Below, one piece after another: positions 30,668 through 44,200 of a DNA stretch of 64,000 nt; positions within the stretch are counted from its first letter, which is position 1; every line of letters begins with the position of its first letter. The stretch spans positions 15,134,001 through 15,198,000 of the forward strand of contig OX419762.1 in assembly GCA_948567375.1 (NCBI GenBank). Direction: 5' to 3'. The position numbers were made by a program, and so were the translations under genes. The notes beneath the pieces are model-generated. The model worked only from the letters and a program-made list of their open reading frames with translations. It searched no databases and was not told where the DNA came from. This stretch comes from Lunularia cruciata (Eukaryota; Streptophyta; Marchantiopsida; Lunulariales; Lunulariaceae).

Positions 30668-33600
30668 CCCATTTATGAAACCGTCCATAAGAATTCAGGG
30701 TTTGAGATAGGGTCACTTGTTCGGGCTATATTTTCGGTAGATAAGGTGAATGGACCACCCATAATCGTCAATATTTACAGGGCATAATTTCAATTACTGT
30801 AACATTTCTGAAGGCTACGGGAGCATTTCTTGAAAACACCCCGTAACAATTTACAGTATCACGGTTTAAACTCCCGTAAAATAATTAACGGAAGCTGAAA
30901 AGGGATCTTTGAAACCCCTAATGGCACCGGAGGCCACTTATCTTTCTTCACTTGATGAAAGATGACGTTTAACCCTCATTTGATCTATGTCATCGAATTA
31001 GAATCTTTGTTTAACTAGTTTATGAAACTAAGAGGAAACTATTGTTCACTGGATCTTAAGACGATAGCTACCCATGGTCTTTCCCTCTATATTGTAAAGA
31101 CTAAGTTTAAATACCGGGAACTTCATCTCTTTGCAAAGATGTCCACATGCCTTATAGCTATATGTAAGGTACTTGTAGGATCTTAATATAACAAAATATC
31201 CATGGTAGAACATGTGGCAAAATATCCATGGGGGAAAATGTGTACAAGAGATACTAAACTTATATACATGAGAAATGTCAAGCTATTTAAAGTATTTTGC
31301 ATGACATGTTTCTAAACCACACGTATTCGTTGTGGAGGTCATTGAACCATCTAAAATCAAGCACAAGAGGGAAAGTTACCTTTTTACCATTACAGGACAC
31401 AACTAAAACAACATTCAAAGAGAATCTCACGATAATTTTTATCAATTTGTGGAGAACATTCAACTCTAACTCCACGTTTGTTGCATGAGAGCGTGAAAAT
31501 ATCTCTACATGGGGGTCCTCCATTACACATATTGTAATCTATTACAACTTGCATCCACTTCTACAACAAGGTTTCTATGGAGTTACTTCTCAGTTAGTTA
31601 GATGAAACTGCTCACACTTGAAACTAAGTGCTATGAACCGAATACAAAATACCATATTTATATTTATATTTGGAATGCTCTCATTGTCAAATTGTAAGCG
31701 TAACCTAGAAGGAAGGAGAGTCTTTCAACCACGTGTTACCTCGACATTATATATATATATATAAATATTTTTTATTTAGATTTATATTTATAGTCCTACA
31801 ATAATACTTTTTCTATAGTCATGCCTTATTTAGTAATTTGTAATAAAATTTAGCTGCTTATTGTGATTTCTCTTTAATCAGTCAGTCAATCTGTGATGTT
31901 TTATATACTTTCCTTTCCTCTTACCTGTTTTTCTTGTTCTTTCAATCTTGTTTTTCCTTCCATAATTTATGGGTTTGACATCCCAGCCTTTGGGTTTTAT
32001 CGCCGTATGATAGGGACAACATTAATGGTTTGTTCATAAAGTTTTGCAAATAATGATGATTTGATAGTGTTAGAAGAGCTGTCATCTGTCTCTAGTAGTC
32101 AAATTAATAGCGTACACGAAGATATCAAAAACTTTTTATATTGTTACATTAGGCTTTAATGTGAAGTCAATATAAAATTAATCGGAATCATTGAAACAAC
32201 TTTGAAGCATATTTAGGAGCGATTGGTAGGAAACATTGTCAATGCCAAATAAGAATCCCATGTAGAAATATTAATAAAAACGTCAACACATACTACCTTT
32301 ACCATGATTTCAATTTAATAAAGTATATTTCACGGGCAACACACTATCTCACCTTCCGGTTAACATAGGATGTATTAGTTTGAACTAAGTAAAAAATAAA
32401 GTTATAAATTCTTATGCAGTTTTCAAACTTCAAAATATTCCTTCAAAATAAAGATTTTTAATTAAATCACTAATTGGTTTCAGATGAGAGAGAGGTGGAA
32501 GGAAAACAAAAGTGAAGGAAAGGGACGTTAATTTTATTGTCCCCTCAGGTCTAAGTATTTAGAGACCAGGATAAAATCTATCCCATAAATGAGAGAATCA
32601 TAAATTCCTATACCCGTGGATGTTTTGTTTCTGTTTGCACTGATTCAGCGCTATATGAGAGTTTTAAATTTACTGCTCAAATCTAGAAGGTTGGATGGAC
32701 ATCGTCTTTTTTCCTAATTTCCTCTCAAGATTTGTGTAAGGCAACTACAAATTACAAAGCAACTACAAATAAATATAAAACTATCTATATTCCCCGATTT
32801 ACAAATCCATGAACTTCCGCTGTTGCGTAAATAAAACAACCATAAAATCTCCTGAATATCCATTTCATCAAGCCTTGTATCCATAAGGAAACTTCTCTAC
32901 AGGCGCTATAGATTCAAAATGATTCATTACCTTTCCCAGTTCCTATTAGTAAATGTCTAATTTTATAAAAATTAAGACATTCACTCCAACAAAATAGCCA
33001 TCCTTATTCCTAATTTCAAAGTCCATGTCTCTTCTAAATAAACAGAAAAATCGGATTTTACATACAGAATTTGAACTTCCTTTCCACTTTATTATCCTCA
33101 TATTCTTGATTAAAACAACACGGTTGATGTATGTCAATAATTCACGGTTAACACTACCCCAAATACTTAAACTTGACTTGTAGGATAAATCCAGAGGGAC
33201 ATAAAAAAGCAACGGATATCAAGAAACCAAATTTACTCCTGTTCATATATTACATATAATAAGTCCACAATTATATATCAATATTTCAACGTAGCTACCG
33301 ATGTATACCATAAAGTGTATAAAGGAAATAATAAAGCGTATATTTCATATAAAAATTGAGTTCACCATTGTCCCAAATTTCAAGAATTGTCATCTTTTCG
33401 TCTAGCGTATCCGTCTGTGTTTCCAACGGTCCGTAACGTCCCGAAGGTCCACGTTTCCAATTCCGACGTTGGCGATAAGGTCTCAAGATGTTAGCGAATG
33501 GGAGGCCACCTGTTGCCTGGGCCGTTGATAACATGGGCGCTTGAAGTACGGTTCTGGAGTACATAAAGTCTTGTTCACAGCCTCTTCTCCTCAGTGAGAC

Positions 33601-36047
33601 CTAATCGAGCTTGTTGGAGTCGGGTGGGCGTCGTTGGTGGGCAAGTGATGGTTCTTCTTGGTGATGGTTCTGGGTGACCGCTCTTGGGGCAACTGCTACG
33701 AGGACGAAGCCGGATCTAGATCTGCTGTCACGAAGCCTACACGATCGAGCGTTCGTTTCTGTATTTGTCCACTTCGTTTAGTGACTTGAGTTACGGATCT
33801 AGCTGGAGTTGCAAGCTCTGTGGTTGTTCATTTTTCTCCTCCGCGTGTATCGAGATTGTACGAAGGACGATTGCCATCCATAATCTTCTTCTCCAGTCAT
33901 CAAAATTATCGTAAGACTACGTTGCTAAGCTCTCGGGTATTGTCGAGGGTTGATAGGATGAGAGGCTCGGATGGACGAGGGAGTTTTAATGATTGTCTGT
34001 GGCTGTGCCGTCTTTCCTATACCGCCCATCTCCTCAGTGTGGATTGTTCCATTGCTCCATTAGCGCGGGCATGGACGGTATCGGTGAGACTGCCTTGCCT
34101 TGAGAGCAGTGCAAACGACTGGAAGTTTCTCCTACCCTGGTGAGGCTGAAATGGGATCGATTGGGAGAACGGACGTATCATTGCATCAGCTAAACGATGT
34201 CTTTCCGACTCCACCCATCCATGTCACAGAGCTCATGTGCCAGTATGGGTGGAATCTGTGGGGCATCGTTGGTTGACGCAGAGAAATCGAAGGACGATTT
34301 CTGCGCATACCCCTTTATGTTACAGATTCGTGGTTGATGAGTAGATCTTTCCTCCGGTGTTCCTACGACGAAACTGGGAGATAAGCCTAACATAGGACAA
34401 CGAAACCGTCCCGACCATGTGGAGTTCAGGGCACGACTTTCTCGCTTACCTGGCCTGTCAAGCGACGCAGATTGTAAAGAACCCTCGATCGAACAGTAAT
34501 GGATGCCGAATATTTATATGGAAAACACAACTTGGAATAGAGAACAGGCTTTTAGCGTCACATGAACACCTCCACTAGCATTAGTAGCATAAGCCTCGCG
34601 CAAACTGACCTGGCATAAAAACCTCCTTCCCATCCATCAGGCCATCTCCAAACGAATCTTGAAGTTAAACTCCCCATAAATAATTCAGTTGACCTTGCGC
34701 CCATTCCCATTGGGGCAAGGATCATTAACCTATATTATCGCATCTTCATACCCGTCAATACCCATCCCCGTCCGTCCACGCCCGTCAGCGGCCATCTCCG
34801 TTTCATCCCCGTTCCGTCCCCGTCCATTTGGCACCTCGTCCTTTCACCGCCCATTCCCTCGTGTAGACGTGTAGGTGTAATATGCATCCATCCTTGTTGC
34901 GTCGTCACCTTCTGGTGAAAATTAACAAAACATTTCACAGAAGTTACTGTTGCACTGTTCCGTTCTGTTACGAAAAGCCCATAAAATCCCGTTGCACATG
35001 CGGCAAAAATCAGTTCGAAGAAAACTTTACATTAGAAAAATTATACCAAAACCCCAAACCCTAAGCACACTTTTGATCTTTGTCACCGGACAGTGACTTA
35101 CTAAGCGAAAACTATAACAAAGCTGATTAAAAGTAGACAAATTCTACTTCGAAATTTCTGAAGGAATATGTCGAGCTGCAACACTACTCTCAACCTGCAA
35201 AGCGGCGCACCATTCACCTCCTCAAAAGTTTCTTTGGAGTACAACAAGATCTAAAATGAAATGCAAATCGCAAGAAATTCTTTTTTCTATCCATTGACTG
35301 CATCCGTCAATGCCGCTCGGTACGCTCAATACTCGGTTAGTGTTCACTATGTAAATGTTCACTATGGTCAGATTATAGCACTCCAAACTTCTTACGACTT
35401 CCACTAAGTGAGCAGTTCAGCACCGAAACCATAGCAACTAGCAACATCGTGACTGCATCAATCACAGTGAACACTATGAACTCTTTGGAGGCTCGACCGT
35501 CATGTAAGTCGATCCACTAAGTACCATTCGTAATATTTAAACTGTCAATCCAACAAAATCAATCACAGTTTCTCAACACACTTTCCTGTTGTTGGGGCAT
35601 ACCTTGTCAAGCAATTTGGGATTTGATGGACAACTTATAAGAAGAGAACTTCCTCTCGGATCACAGGTGAATGCTCTCAAGTTGAATGCTCTCAAGTTTT
35701 CGACCTACTGCGGTCTAACTTCGCAGTCTGATAAGCGACGGTTGTTGGTCCCAGCGCTCTACTGGCAGTAACTGGCCTAAGAAAGTGTTAGTACTGCGCA
35801 GTCAAATCGCATTCAGTCGGTGGCCCGCCCGTCCATCTGCACCCATTCCTGCAGCAAGGGGTGTTCAGGTCTGTGAAAGCACTGAGAGCTTCTGGCAGAC
35901 ACACGACATAGTATTCGAAGATCCGAGGCTGCTTTCATTGTTGTGATTTCTGCCTGAGGTTCTTGCCTGAAGGGGACACAGCGGGAGTATTGTGTCATCG
36001 ACGTGAGAGAAGACTGAGAAGGTGGAGGGAAGAAGGAGAGGGTCAAG
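30668..36047. other. intergenic, no gene recognised
   Basis: 30790-30910 holds repeated CCCGTAAC/CTACGGGA words of the MITE-like kind. 30930-33250 is AT-rich and featureless apart from a (TA)n run at 31750. 33390-34560 is GC-richer with short ORFs on both strands that I cannot match to any family; it could be an exon-poor leader or an old gene. 34735-34850 is a CCGTCC-type pyrimidine repeat like 9715-9835. 35820-36047 should include the promoter and leader of the cytochrome b5-like gene; no clear TATA box was found. Confidence 0.45.
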
Positions 36048-38255
36048 ATGGAGAACCTTTTGATGTCGATCTTCATGGCCATTTTTCTAGCCGTCGGCCT
36101 GTCTCTTGTCATTCTTTATCCAGCTCTTTCTGCTCGTAAGAGTTCTTCCTCTTTCTTGATATGGATTGTGCATTTCTCTTCTTTACCGTTTTCCTTGATC
36201 TAGGACGATTCGTTCAGGAAGGGGGTAGCGCAGGGGAAGCATTAACCTGAGCAGAGGTTCTTCCTAGCTTCAATAACTGGCCGTCAGCAATGCCGCTGAG
36301 TTCTGTTTCACTTTAAGCTGAATCGAAGATGGATTGCTTTTCTCCACCCTTGACAGTTGTTATTCGCGGTTCCGGTGGAGTTATAAGTTTGACAAAGCAC
36401 GAACGAAGAACGAAGGACGAAAGAATCAGGAATTGTTTCTCCCAAGTAGGTAGCCATACTTACGCGGAAGATCACCAATGGGAGTCACAAACAAGGATGA
36501 TTGTGAAACTGAAAGTTGCTAATCATGGGGTGCACGTCTTCCTCCTACAGGTGCTCAACACGGAAGAGAGAGTAAATCGGCTGTTGAGAACGCGACAGTG
36601 AAGGTGCTGAACACAATCCCGCAAAGTATTGTTCTCCTCTCACTCTTTCAGACGTTTGAACTACCAGATCTCAAGGACGCTTTGTAAGTTTATGATGATT
36701 CATTTTCCTCTGAAATTCGATTTCTGATACATACGCTGTTCCTCTATTGCATCCTCCAGCCCAAGGAAGGCAAGGATCCTCGTAACTACACCCTCGAAGA
36801 AGTGGCGAAGCACAACAACGAGAGAAGTGTCTGGTTGATCATAAAAAATAAGGTTTGTCATTCCTGACGCAGGTCATATGGTTTAAGCTCTCCCAGTGAA
36901 TTTTTTCCTGGGATCGGCAGAGTATTCTTTATCTCCATCTCAGTAGTAAGACATCTCCGCACCAGGGCTTGGACAAGACAACTGAGAGGTGGCTAGTCCC
37001 ACAAATTTACCTGGAGTCACTCCTTACGGTTGTTGACTCCCCTACCCGGATTACAAAGGTTTTTGCTCCGATGTAGATCCCGGTTGATTATGCCGAGAAG
37101 TACTTTAAGAATCCTGATTGATGTGTTAAACAACAAACAAGTAGCCAACTTCATTGGGAAGCATGTGATGTCTCGGAGTAGGTGATAGTGTTAAAATACA
37201 ATTGGGAAACCCTTTGGGACGATGGATACAAGTGTTGTTAGACAAATGACAATTGAGATAGTATATGTCGGAACTGGAGGACTTTTGAGGAAGTTATGTC
37301 CAAACCTACTTGCTGGTTTATTCTTTCTGACCAGAATTTGTGTACCCAGGTTTATGATGTGACACCCTACTTGGAAGAGCATCCTGGAGGTGAGAGTATG
37401 TTGAACAATGCTGGTGGAGAGAACACCAAGGGCTTCTATGGGTAAACATCTGGGAACATTTTCTTTTATTGGTGATGTTGAATAGGCGGTACAACTTCTG
37501 AATTCTAACTTATATTTTCCCAGCTCCTCTGGATGTGTTTATAGATGTCACTGACTACTTTTATCTAGCTCCATCACACGATCAGCTGCGAGTTCAGTTT
37601 GCACATTTTTCATTAAGTTTAGTCAGGAGATTTTGCCTCTGACTGATTGTCTGTTACTAGGCTGCAAGTTAATCATGGTTGAACGTCACTTTAGGGGATG
37701 GTGTCGGGTTTGTGCAGCGGAGAGAATTTTCTCTACCTGCTCTTCTCACTGAGCAGCTTTTTGCATACTTTAATTATAGCACTTGCCTGTGTGCATCCAT
37801 CCTGGCTTCACTTGCATGCTTCTGACCAAATCGATAGGAAGTTTCAGGATCCGTTGGCCATTTTGCCTCATAACATAAAATATTAAATGTATTATCAGCA
37901 ATACTCTGTAGGATAAGGAAACATGTTAGTGCAGTGAAAGTTCCATATTAGTGTAGTTATCTTTCAACCAAGCAATCTATGAGAGTCAACAATGACTATG
38001 GAGCTGTGCTGATTACAAATTCCATTTCAAGCTTGCCTCCAAGATGGTAAAGTCTATTTAGTTATAGCACAGCCAGCTAAATAAGACAACCACTCTTCGT
38101 CTTATTTCATATCTGGTCTTTAGGCAAGTTATCTTATGATGATCGCGCACTACAACAATGTAAATATGTGGGGTTTTTCTTGGTGCAGGCCTCAACATCC
38201 AGCATGGGCGTTTGAAAGGCTGAATGACTTCTACATCGGTGACTTAGTACAATGA
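36048..38255 (+). CDS. CB5LP: Cytochrome b5-like protein, N-terminally anchored (spliced gene)
   Basis: At least four exons. 36048-36135 starts at ATG and encodes a membrane anchor (MENLLMSIFMAIFLAVGLS, then LVILYPALSA), ending at GTAAGA. 36760-36852 encodes NYTLEEVAKHNNERSVWLII, ending at GTTTGT. 37350-37441 starts after ACCCAG and encodes VYDVTPYLEEHPGGESML, then NTKGFYG, ending at GTAAAC. 38189-38255 starts after GTGCAG and encodes PQHPAWAFERLNDFYIGDLV, then TGA. Phases of the last three exons agree. Both haem-ligand histidines are present (HPGG and PQHP). An N-terminal anchor and an ending like DFYIG-D/E-L are features of the plant CB5LP group, as opposed to C-tail-anchored cytochrome b5. 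It should carry electrons at a membrane. A linker exon between 36136 and 36759 is needed to fix the phase and was not resolved, so functionality is not proven. Confidence 0.8.
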
Positions 38256-41200
38256 CCGTTGATTGGTTCATTTAAGATTGGTTGTCCACACATTGTCTTG
38301 ATTTCTCTATTTTCTCCAGTATATCTTCAATTTAATGTTGGCTTTGGGAAGGCCGATTCAGAATTCTTTTTGCCTAGATGGTACAGCCACATGGAGTGCA
38401 CTCTACAGCATGACAATCTGAACCAACCACATCACCGGATTCGAGAGCTGATAACTTAGAGGTTCACCTTTTAGACTTTAGGGGATCTTCATAATTTTTC
38501 AGGCATCGGTTAAAAGTAGATCCTTGGCACGGCTCCTGGCACAGCACAACCCGTCTATCCATGAGCTTGATCCAGCTCGTGATGGTGCAGGACTGTGTAG
38601 TTTGGGAAAATCTATAGGGAAGTCTAAAAGAATTAGCTTGGAGATATGCGTATAGAATTGAACATAGGGTGGACAGATTGCGGCATTTACGGGATTATAC
38701 ACAATATTGTCGAAGCGGGTTATGTTTCCAAAGTACAGCACTTTTTTTCATTAGGTGGCGACCCATTCTCTCTCTCTCCCACACCTTCGTGCCCAAACTT
38801 GCAGACGCATGGACTTCAGTTCGCAGTCGACGAAATCGGAGGTTTTTACTACGAGCATAATTCGGTTCTCTTGAGACTCATACATTCCTACACCTGGTCA
38901 TACTAGATAGGTCCATCGGACTCATTGTCCATCCATCAATTTTGTGAAGCAGCAAATATGATGGCTTTACTAATGGCCCGACAAATAGAGCACATGTTAT
39001 GTCTTCTGCACCCATTCTTCGACTGTCAACATGCAAGATCCCTTATTCTGTGAATGATCCTGGCTCTGAAGATGCGAAATTGACTGGGAGTTGTAAGAGG
39101 ACGATTAGCCCAGAACACGCTGGCTACCTGAACCACCGGAATCCCATGTGAGCCAGCAAGCGCCAACTTCTGGAGCACGCTATGTTGAATTTACGAGGAA
39201 TTTTGCCGGCTAATTTAATTTGCGTGTCCTTAGTCACTTGTTCATCCTCACTGTCAAAATCTCGAGTAGAAGTGAGGATTTTGCCCCTGGCGGTACAAGG
39301 CGTAAGTCGTCTTCTTGCTTACGCTTGAATGTCGAAGATATAGTAACGAGTGCGTACGCTCTGAGAGCTAGCATTACAAACCGTAATGACTACGGATTTT
39401 GTGCTGTGATCAACCAAAAAATGTTGGTATCCTTACTTGCTCAGGAACACGTTTTCTGGGTGAATGAAAAGGAAGAATATCCATACCGGCTAGAGTTTCA
39501 GTTAGGAATCTGCTGTCATGTTAGCAGCACGAATATCACTGAGATGTTTTGGACGATAGATCCATCAAGAAAACTATCTGCTCAACGGTGCACTGAGTAT
39601 CAAAGTTGCAAAACTAAGCTACTATAGAATGATAGTCTAAATCTAAGAATAGCTCTGCTAAACTCCCATCCATAGGAATTCCAGACCTACGTTGATTGAA
39701 GTTTAAGCCGAGAGTTCGACACCATATTCTACCTGCGGTTTTATACATCCTGTTCAAGAAGCGTATGATATAATGACCTTAATTGTAGACTACCGCATCC
39801 ATTTTCATCCTTCCTACCTTCGGAGATAGTACCTCCGAGTGGAACCGAATGAACTAAGTTGATCATGTTTCATTCTATTCGTATAGATTTGCTTTTACGC
39901 ACATATTTCGTCCTGGAGTCTTTGGTTCTTACGGGCAAGGCATTTCAACCCCTGCATTGCCTTGCTGTGGGAATAACCGTGTCCAAGCCTCCTTTTATCA
40001 GGAATTGGTTGTGCTTCCATTATGAGGAGAACTCCTCATAATGTAAGTACCCCTTGTCCAATGGCCACTTCGCTTCCCCTGATTAGTGTTGTTCCAGGAA
40101 CGGAGAACAAGTCCATCGATCTTATAATCCAGAAAAAATCCATTATGATAATAATGTATATACCAATGATGAATAGGACAACCGATTCTAGAGTGCTAAG
40201 AATTAACATGACACAACTGAAGTAATTTAAAACCAATTACATCAAGTATATGACTGGGTTGATGTTTCGGCAGAGCAACTGTTATTGATGCAGACTTTAC
40301 CTTCTGTGATTTCCCCTTTGTCCATTGATAATGCAGGCCCACTCTTGAGGTTGTTTGAGCTTACCCTAATTGCTACATTTTGAATACTTGGACAGAAATG
40401 AACCTGCTTGGGGTTGGTTCCGGTAGTCCGAAGCAATCGTGGAGATGTATGAGGTTTTGGGGGTCCACTTCTTAATATAAGCATCAGCTGTGTGATGCAG
40501 TCCTGTTGACGAACCAAAGGTTGACAAACAAGACTGCAGTCTTTGTTTCTTGTGGTCGAAGGGCATGTTGGTAGAACTGTATCACATGCAGGAGAAGGTG
40601 GAACTGCCCAGTCAAGGAGGGATATTCTGCTTGTCAAAGTGCAGTCAAATCACTATTGCACTTGATCTGTGTCAGGTAGATCCCGCGTGGTGCCCATCAC
40701 TGCGAGATGGTACAGTACATGTATTCATCAACAAAAATTTACGAGATCGCCAAATGTATTTTGCAGAGACTGTTTATACCATCAATCTGAATTACACAAC
40801 AGTAAGAGGAGAAGCACTTGCCACCTATGAATCACTTGGAGTTGAATGCAGGAGATCGATAATAAACTACTCTTATTGGACCTCCTTAGCACATTAGGAT
40901 CACTAGTTCATACTTGTACGAGCTTTAGAGCCTTAGAGTAAAGAATTTGAGATGGGGTCCAACAAAAATTGTCACATGATAATTATTGGCAATTCGGTCC
41001 CACAAGAGTTACCGAATCAAGAACATATCATCTGCCAGTGGACTGGGGTAGTCCTGGAACAAATTCAACGTTCACTGTGTGAGCTAGAAGAGGCACAGTT
41101 CCTGACTTTCAAGGCTTATTGATGGGAATGCGTTCAATGATCAAACTGTAGCAGAAGTTAGAGTACAACACAGCCTGTAAGCAGGAGAGGAAGTCTGCTT

Positions 41201-44200
41201 CTAGGTGTTTTACATGTGTTTATGGCCTGCATAGGAGAAGTTGCAGCAATTGATAATTTGAGATCCCATCATAAACGAATGTTCACTGTAAGTTGAGGTT
41301 TACTGTGTAATTGTCAAGCCCTGGAAGAAGTTTGTGGAAGTTAGCAGTGAAAGCAGACCAGTGTAGCTATGATAAACTGCGAAGGGAGCTGCTTGTGAGT
41401 TGCCTTTGCCTATGCCGCCTCTAGATCAATACGAGACCTCTGAAGAGGTGTAATTTGGTTCATAGCAAATTGTAGAAGACTAGCACGTGCTTAGATTCAT
41501 CAAAGTGAGCGGATCAAGAAGACCTGTGCGGATATCTTGACTTTTCGTGCTCGTTGTCCTTCTCTTCTGTATTAGAGGACAACGATAACTTCACACTCCA
41601 TGATGAATATTTGTACTGGAGAATCCAAGGGAGACGGCGCTGGTGTAGTTACAGTAAGTGGGTTGTCCAAAGATCCACTTGTGCTTCTAATGATTTTCAG
41701 GCAAACCAACAGAGTCTGCCTTTGATCGATCACTATTCGCCATCACGCTCATTCTGTCGGTAACGTAGGTTTGTTCAGGCTGAAATCAAAGATGCCAATA
41801 ATTTGTTTCTATATATGCTCAACCGCACTTCTTAAGCTTCTTACTTAAACCGCATCTTTGACGACTGCAACGCTGCCGGCGCAATGGACAGGTTTATCCG
41901 TTAAACGTTGAATGTTTTTCTCTTAGTCACCGGAAAGTGAAGTATGCAGGAGGAAAATCGTAAATCTATGTAAATCTACTGATTTACATGCTTCGAGGAA
42001 AGTGGTGTTTTCAAGTTTTAAGTTACAGTGGCATTAGGTACTGAGATCCGGATAACCAGGAACTTGATGGTCAAATTTCAAGAACAACTGAAGGCTTATG
42101 AATCATGCGTGCACGTTGAAGACTGTCTTATCTTCCCCGTCCTTCTTGCATATTACTATTTCTCACATCTTCATTTGAACCAGTGGGGTCCTAGGTATGT
42201 TACGGGACACCTTCCCTCTCAGAAGGTTATCGTCTGAACTGTGCAATCTCCTGATTTGTGAATACTGTAGTTTGACCACTATAGTCGCACTACATTTTGG
42301 ACTTAGTGGTGCAGATTTTGCGTTGTGTTACTGTTTACATCTCCTCAGTAGTAGCAGTGATTCAACTCGGCTTGTGATCTACCTTCCATGCTATCATGAA
42401 ATGCATCAATGCTGCTATCTCGTTTTGCGCTCTAGAGCTCCAAGCTTTAGTAGCTTCGATGGATGTACTCCTGACAATTAGTATAAAATTTGCTTTCTCT
42501 TTGGATTCACAAAGATTTGCTGTAACTGTAGACTCTCACTTTTAGTATAAATAATTTATGCAAGACCAAAAGGATACAGGATTGTTGATAATTTATGTTG
42601 ATAATTGATGTTCATAGTATAATCATGTTATTATCTATGTGGGATTCAAAACCCGAAAAGCTTCCTACTGGCCTCGGATAGAATTCGGACATGTTTTACT
42701 TATCAAGGTAGGTAGGTACCTTGACTTTTGTAGTTTGATCATAAACAACGTTCGCTTCATTCTATAGATAATTGATGCAGACTATATCATCATCCGTTCT
42801 GTTATGTAGATGGCTCATACCACGGCCACCTATAGTTCAGTGAAGTTTGCATTACGATTTCAAATTGGTCGAAATGCTCTCAGTTAAGTCCTTACTTGAT
42901 GATCAGATTCTGGAAGCGACTATGAGTACTAGTAGATACCTGCAAAACGAGAAGATCAGAAAAAACTTTCTACATATTAAGAACTTCATAAGCCACAACA
43001 GATATGAGAATTGTTTGTGACTCGTTCCATGAATCCTACATCTGGTACTTGAACAGTACCTTTGATGTTGAAGCCGAAGGATAAACAAACTAACAATTTC
43101 AGAATAACAAGCGGCAGATGTCCACTTCATGTCCCATGTATTTTCATTTTATAGTGATCTTGACACTCCCTTAATCGAGCCAGCTGTAGGTGCACATCAG
43201 CAACGACAGAGAACTCTTTTCCAAACTCGTTTTAGCTCAGGTGATCGATGGAAAGCTGGTGCTGATGTTCGTGACGTGTAGAGATTATCCAAATGGTCCA
43301 TCGATTGTGTGCTGAAGCTATCAGTTTCCATTTCAGTAAACTTGCGTGCCCAAGTTCCAAGGGTGATATAGCTGTCGTCTTACGTGGAAGAACAATGATC
43401 CAAACGACGTATCAGACATTGCACAAATGTGCAAATGTGCAAATGTGCAAGTCCTTTTGTGATTAGCTCGCCTCTCCAGCTGTGGTGCAAAATTGGGACC
43501 ATAGTTCGACAAGAAAGGTCAGGAAGCGTTTGCCCTACCATTTCCCTGTTTCCATCTAAGAGGCTAAAAACTGCGACAGAACCGCTAAAAATACCAATCC
43601 ACGAGTCACCAAGAAGCCAACGCGGCTCTCATTTGTTCGCGGCTTTATCGAGCCTGATCTTAACCTGTTTAACTGTAGGCATAAAGGTTGACGAGAGTAG
43701 ACTCACTCCGTATAACATCACAAAGATTCGGAAGGCAGATATCAAGGAGCCGTAAACATGGGCATTGGTGTGTCAGAATAGCTGGTCTTGGGCAGATGGG
43801 TGAACGTACCTGAAAATGAAAGGAGTTTTGTTGGAGAACAAGTATCGGAATGAGATTCTGCTAAAATTGCATCGCTTCTACATGTCCTGGAAGTCAATCA
43901 ATTTATGTGGAAGAGTGCAACATCTTACTCTCACTTCGGACTTTTGTGCTCGCTTCGAGTTGTCACTACTGATGTAAATATACCTTGGGCTCTCCTTATC
44001 CATCTCGATGTACGTTCATGCGTGCTTAGACCCAACTTCGGGTAGTTCCTGCAGTGTGCAACAAGGAAGTATGTCAACAAGGTCAACAGCATGGATTGAT
44101 TCCAAGAGTAATTGTCCTTACCTTTTGCAGAAAGTAGGCTGAATAAAATTAAGGTATTGGATGGATTATTATCACGACTGTTCGTCAAGCTGAAAAGTCC

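Noticed and set aside
31750-31765. (TA)n run as a possible promoter or origin
   Set aside because: A simple repeat with no gene or other signals around it.
36329-36601. 90-codon ORF as a separate gene
   Set aside because: It lies between exons of the cytochrome b5-like gene, has no domain, and is most simply intronic.
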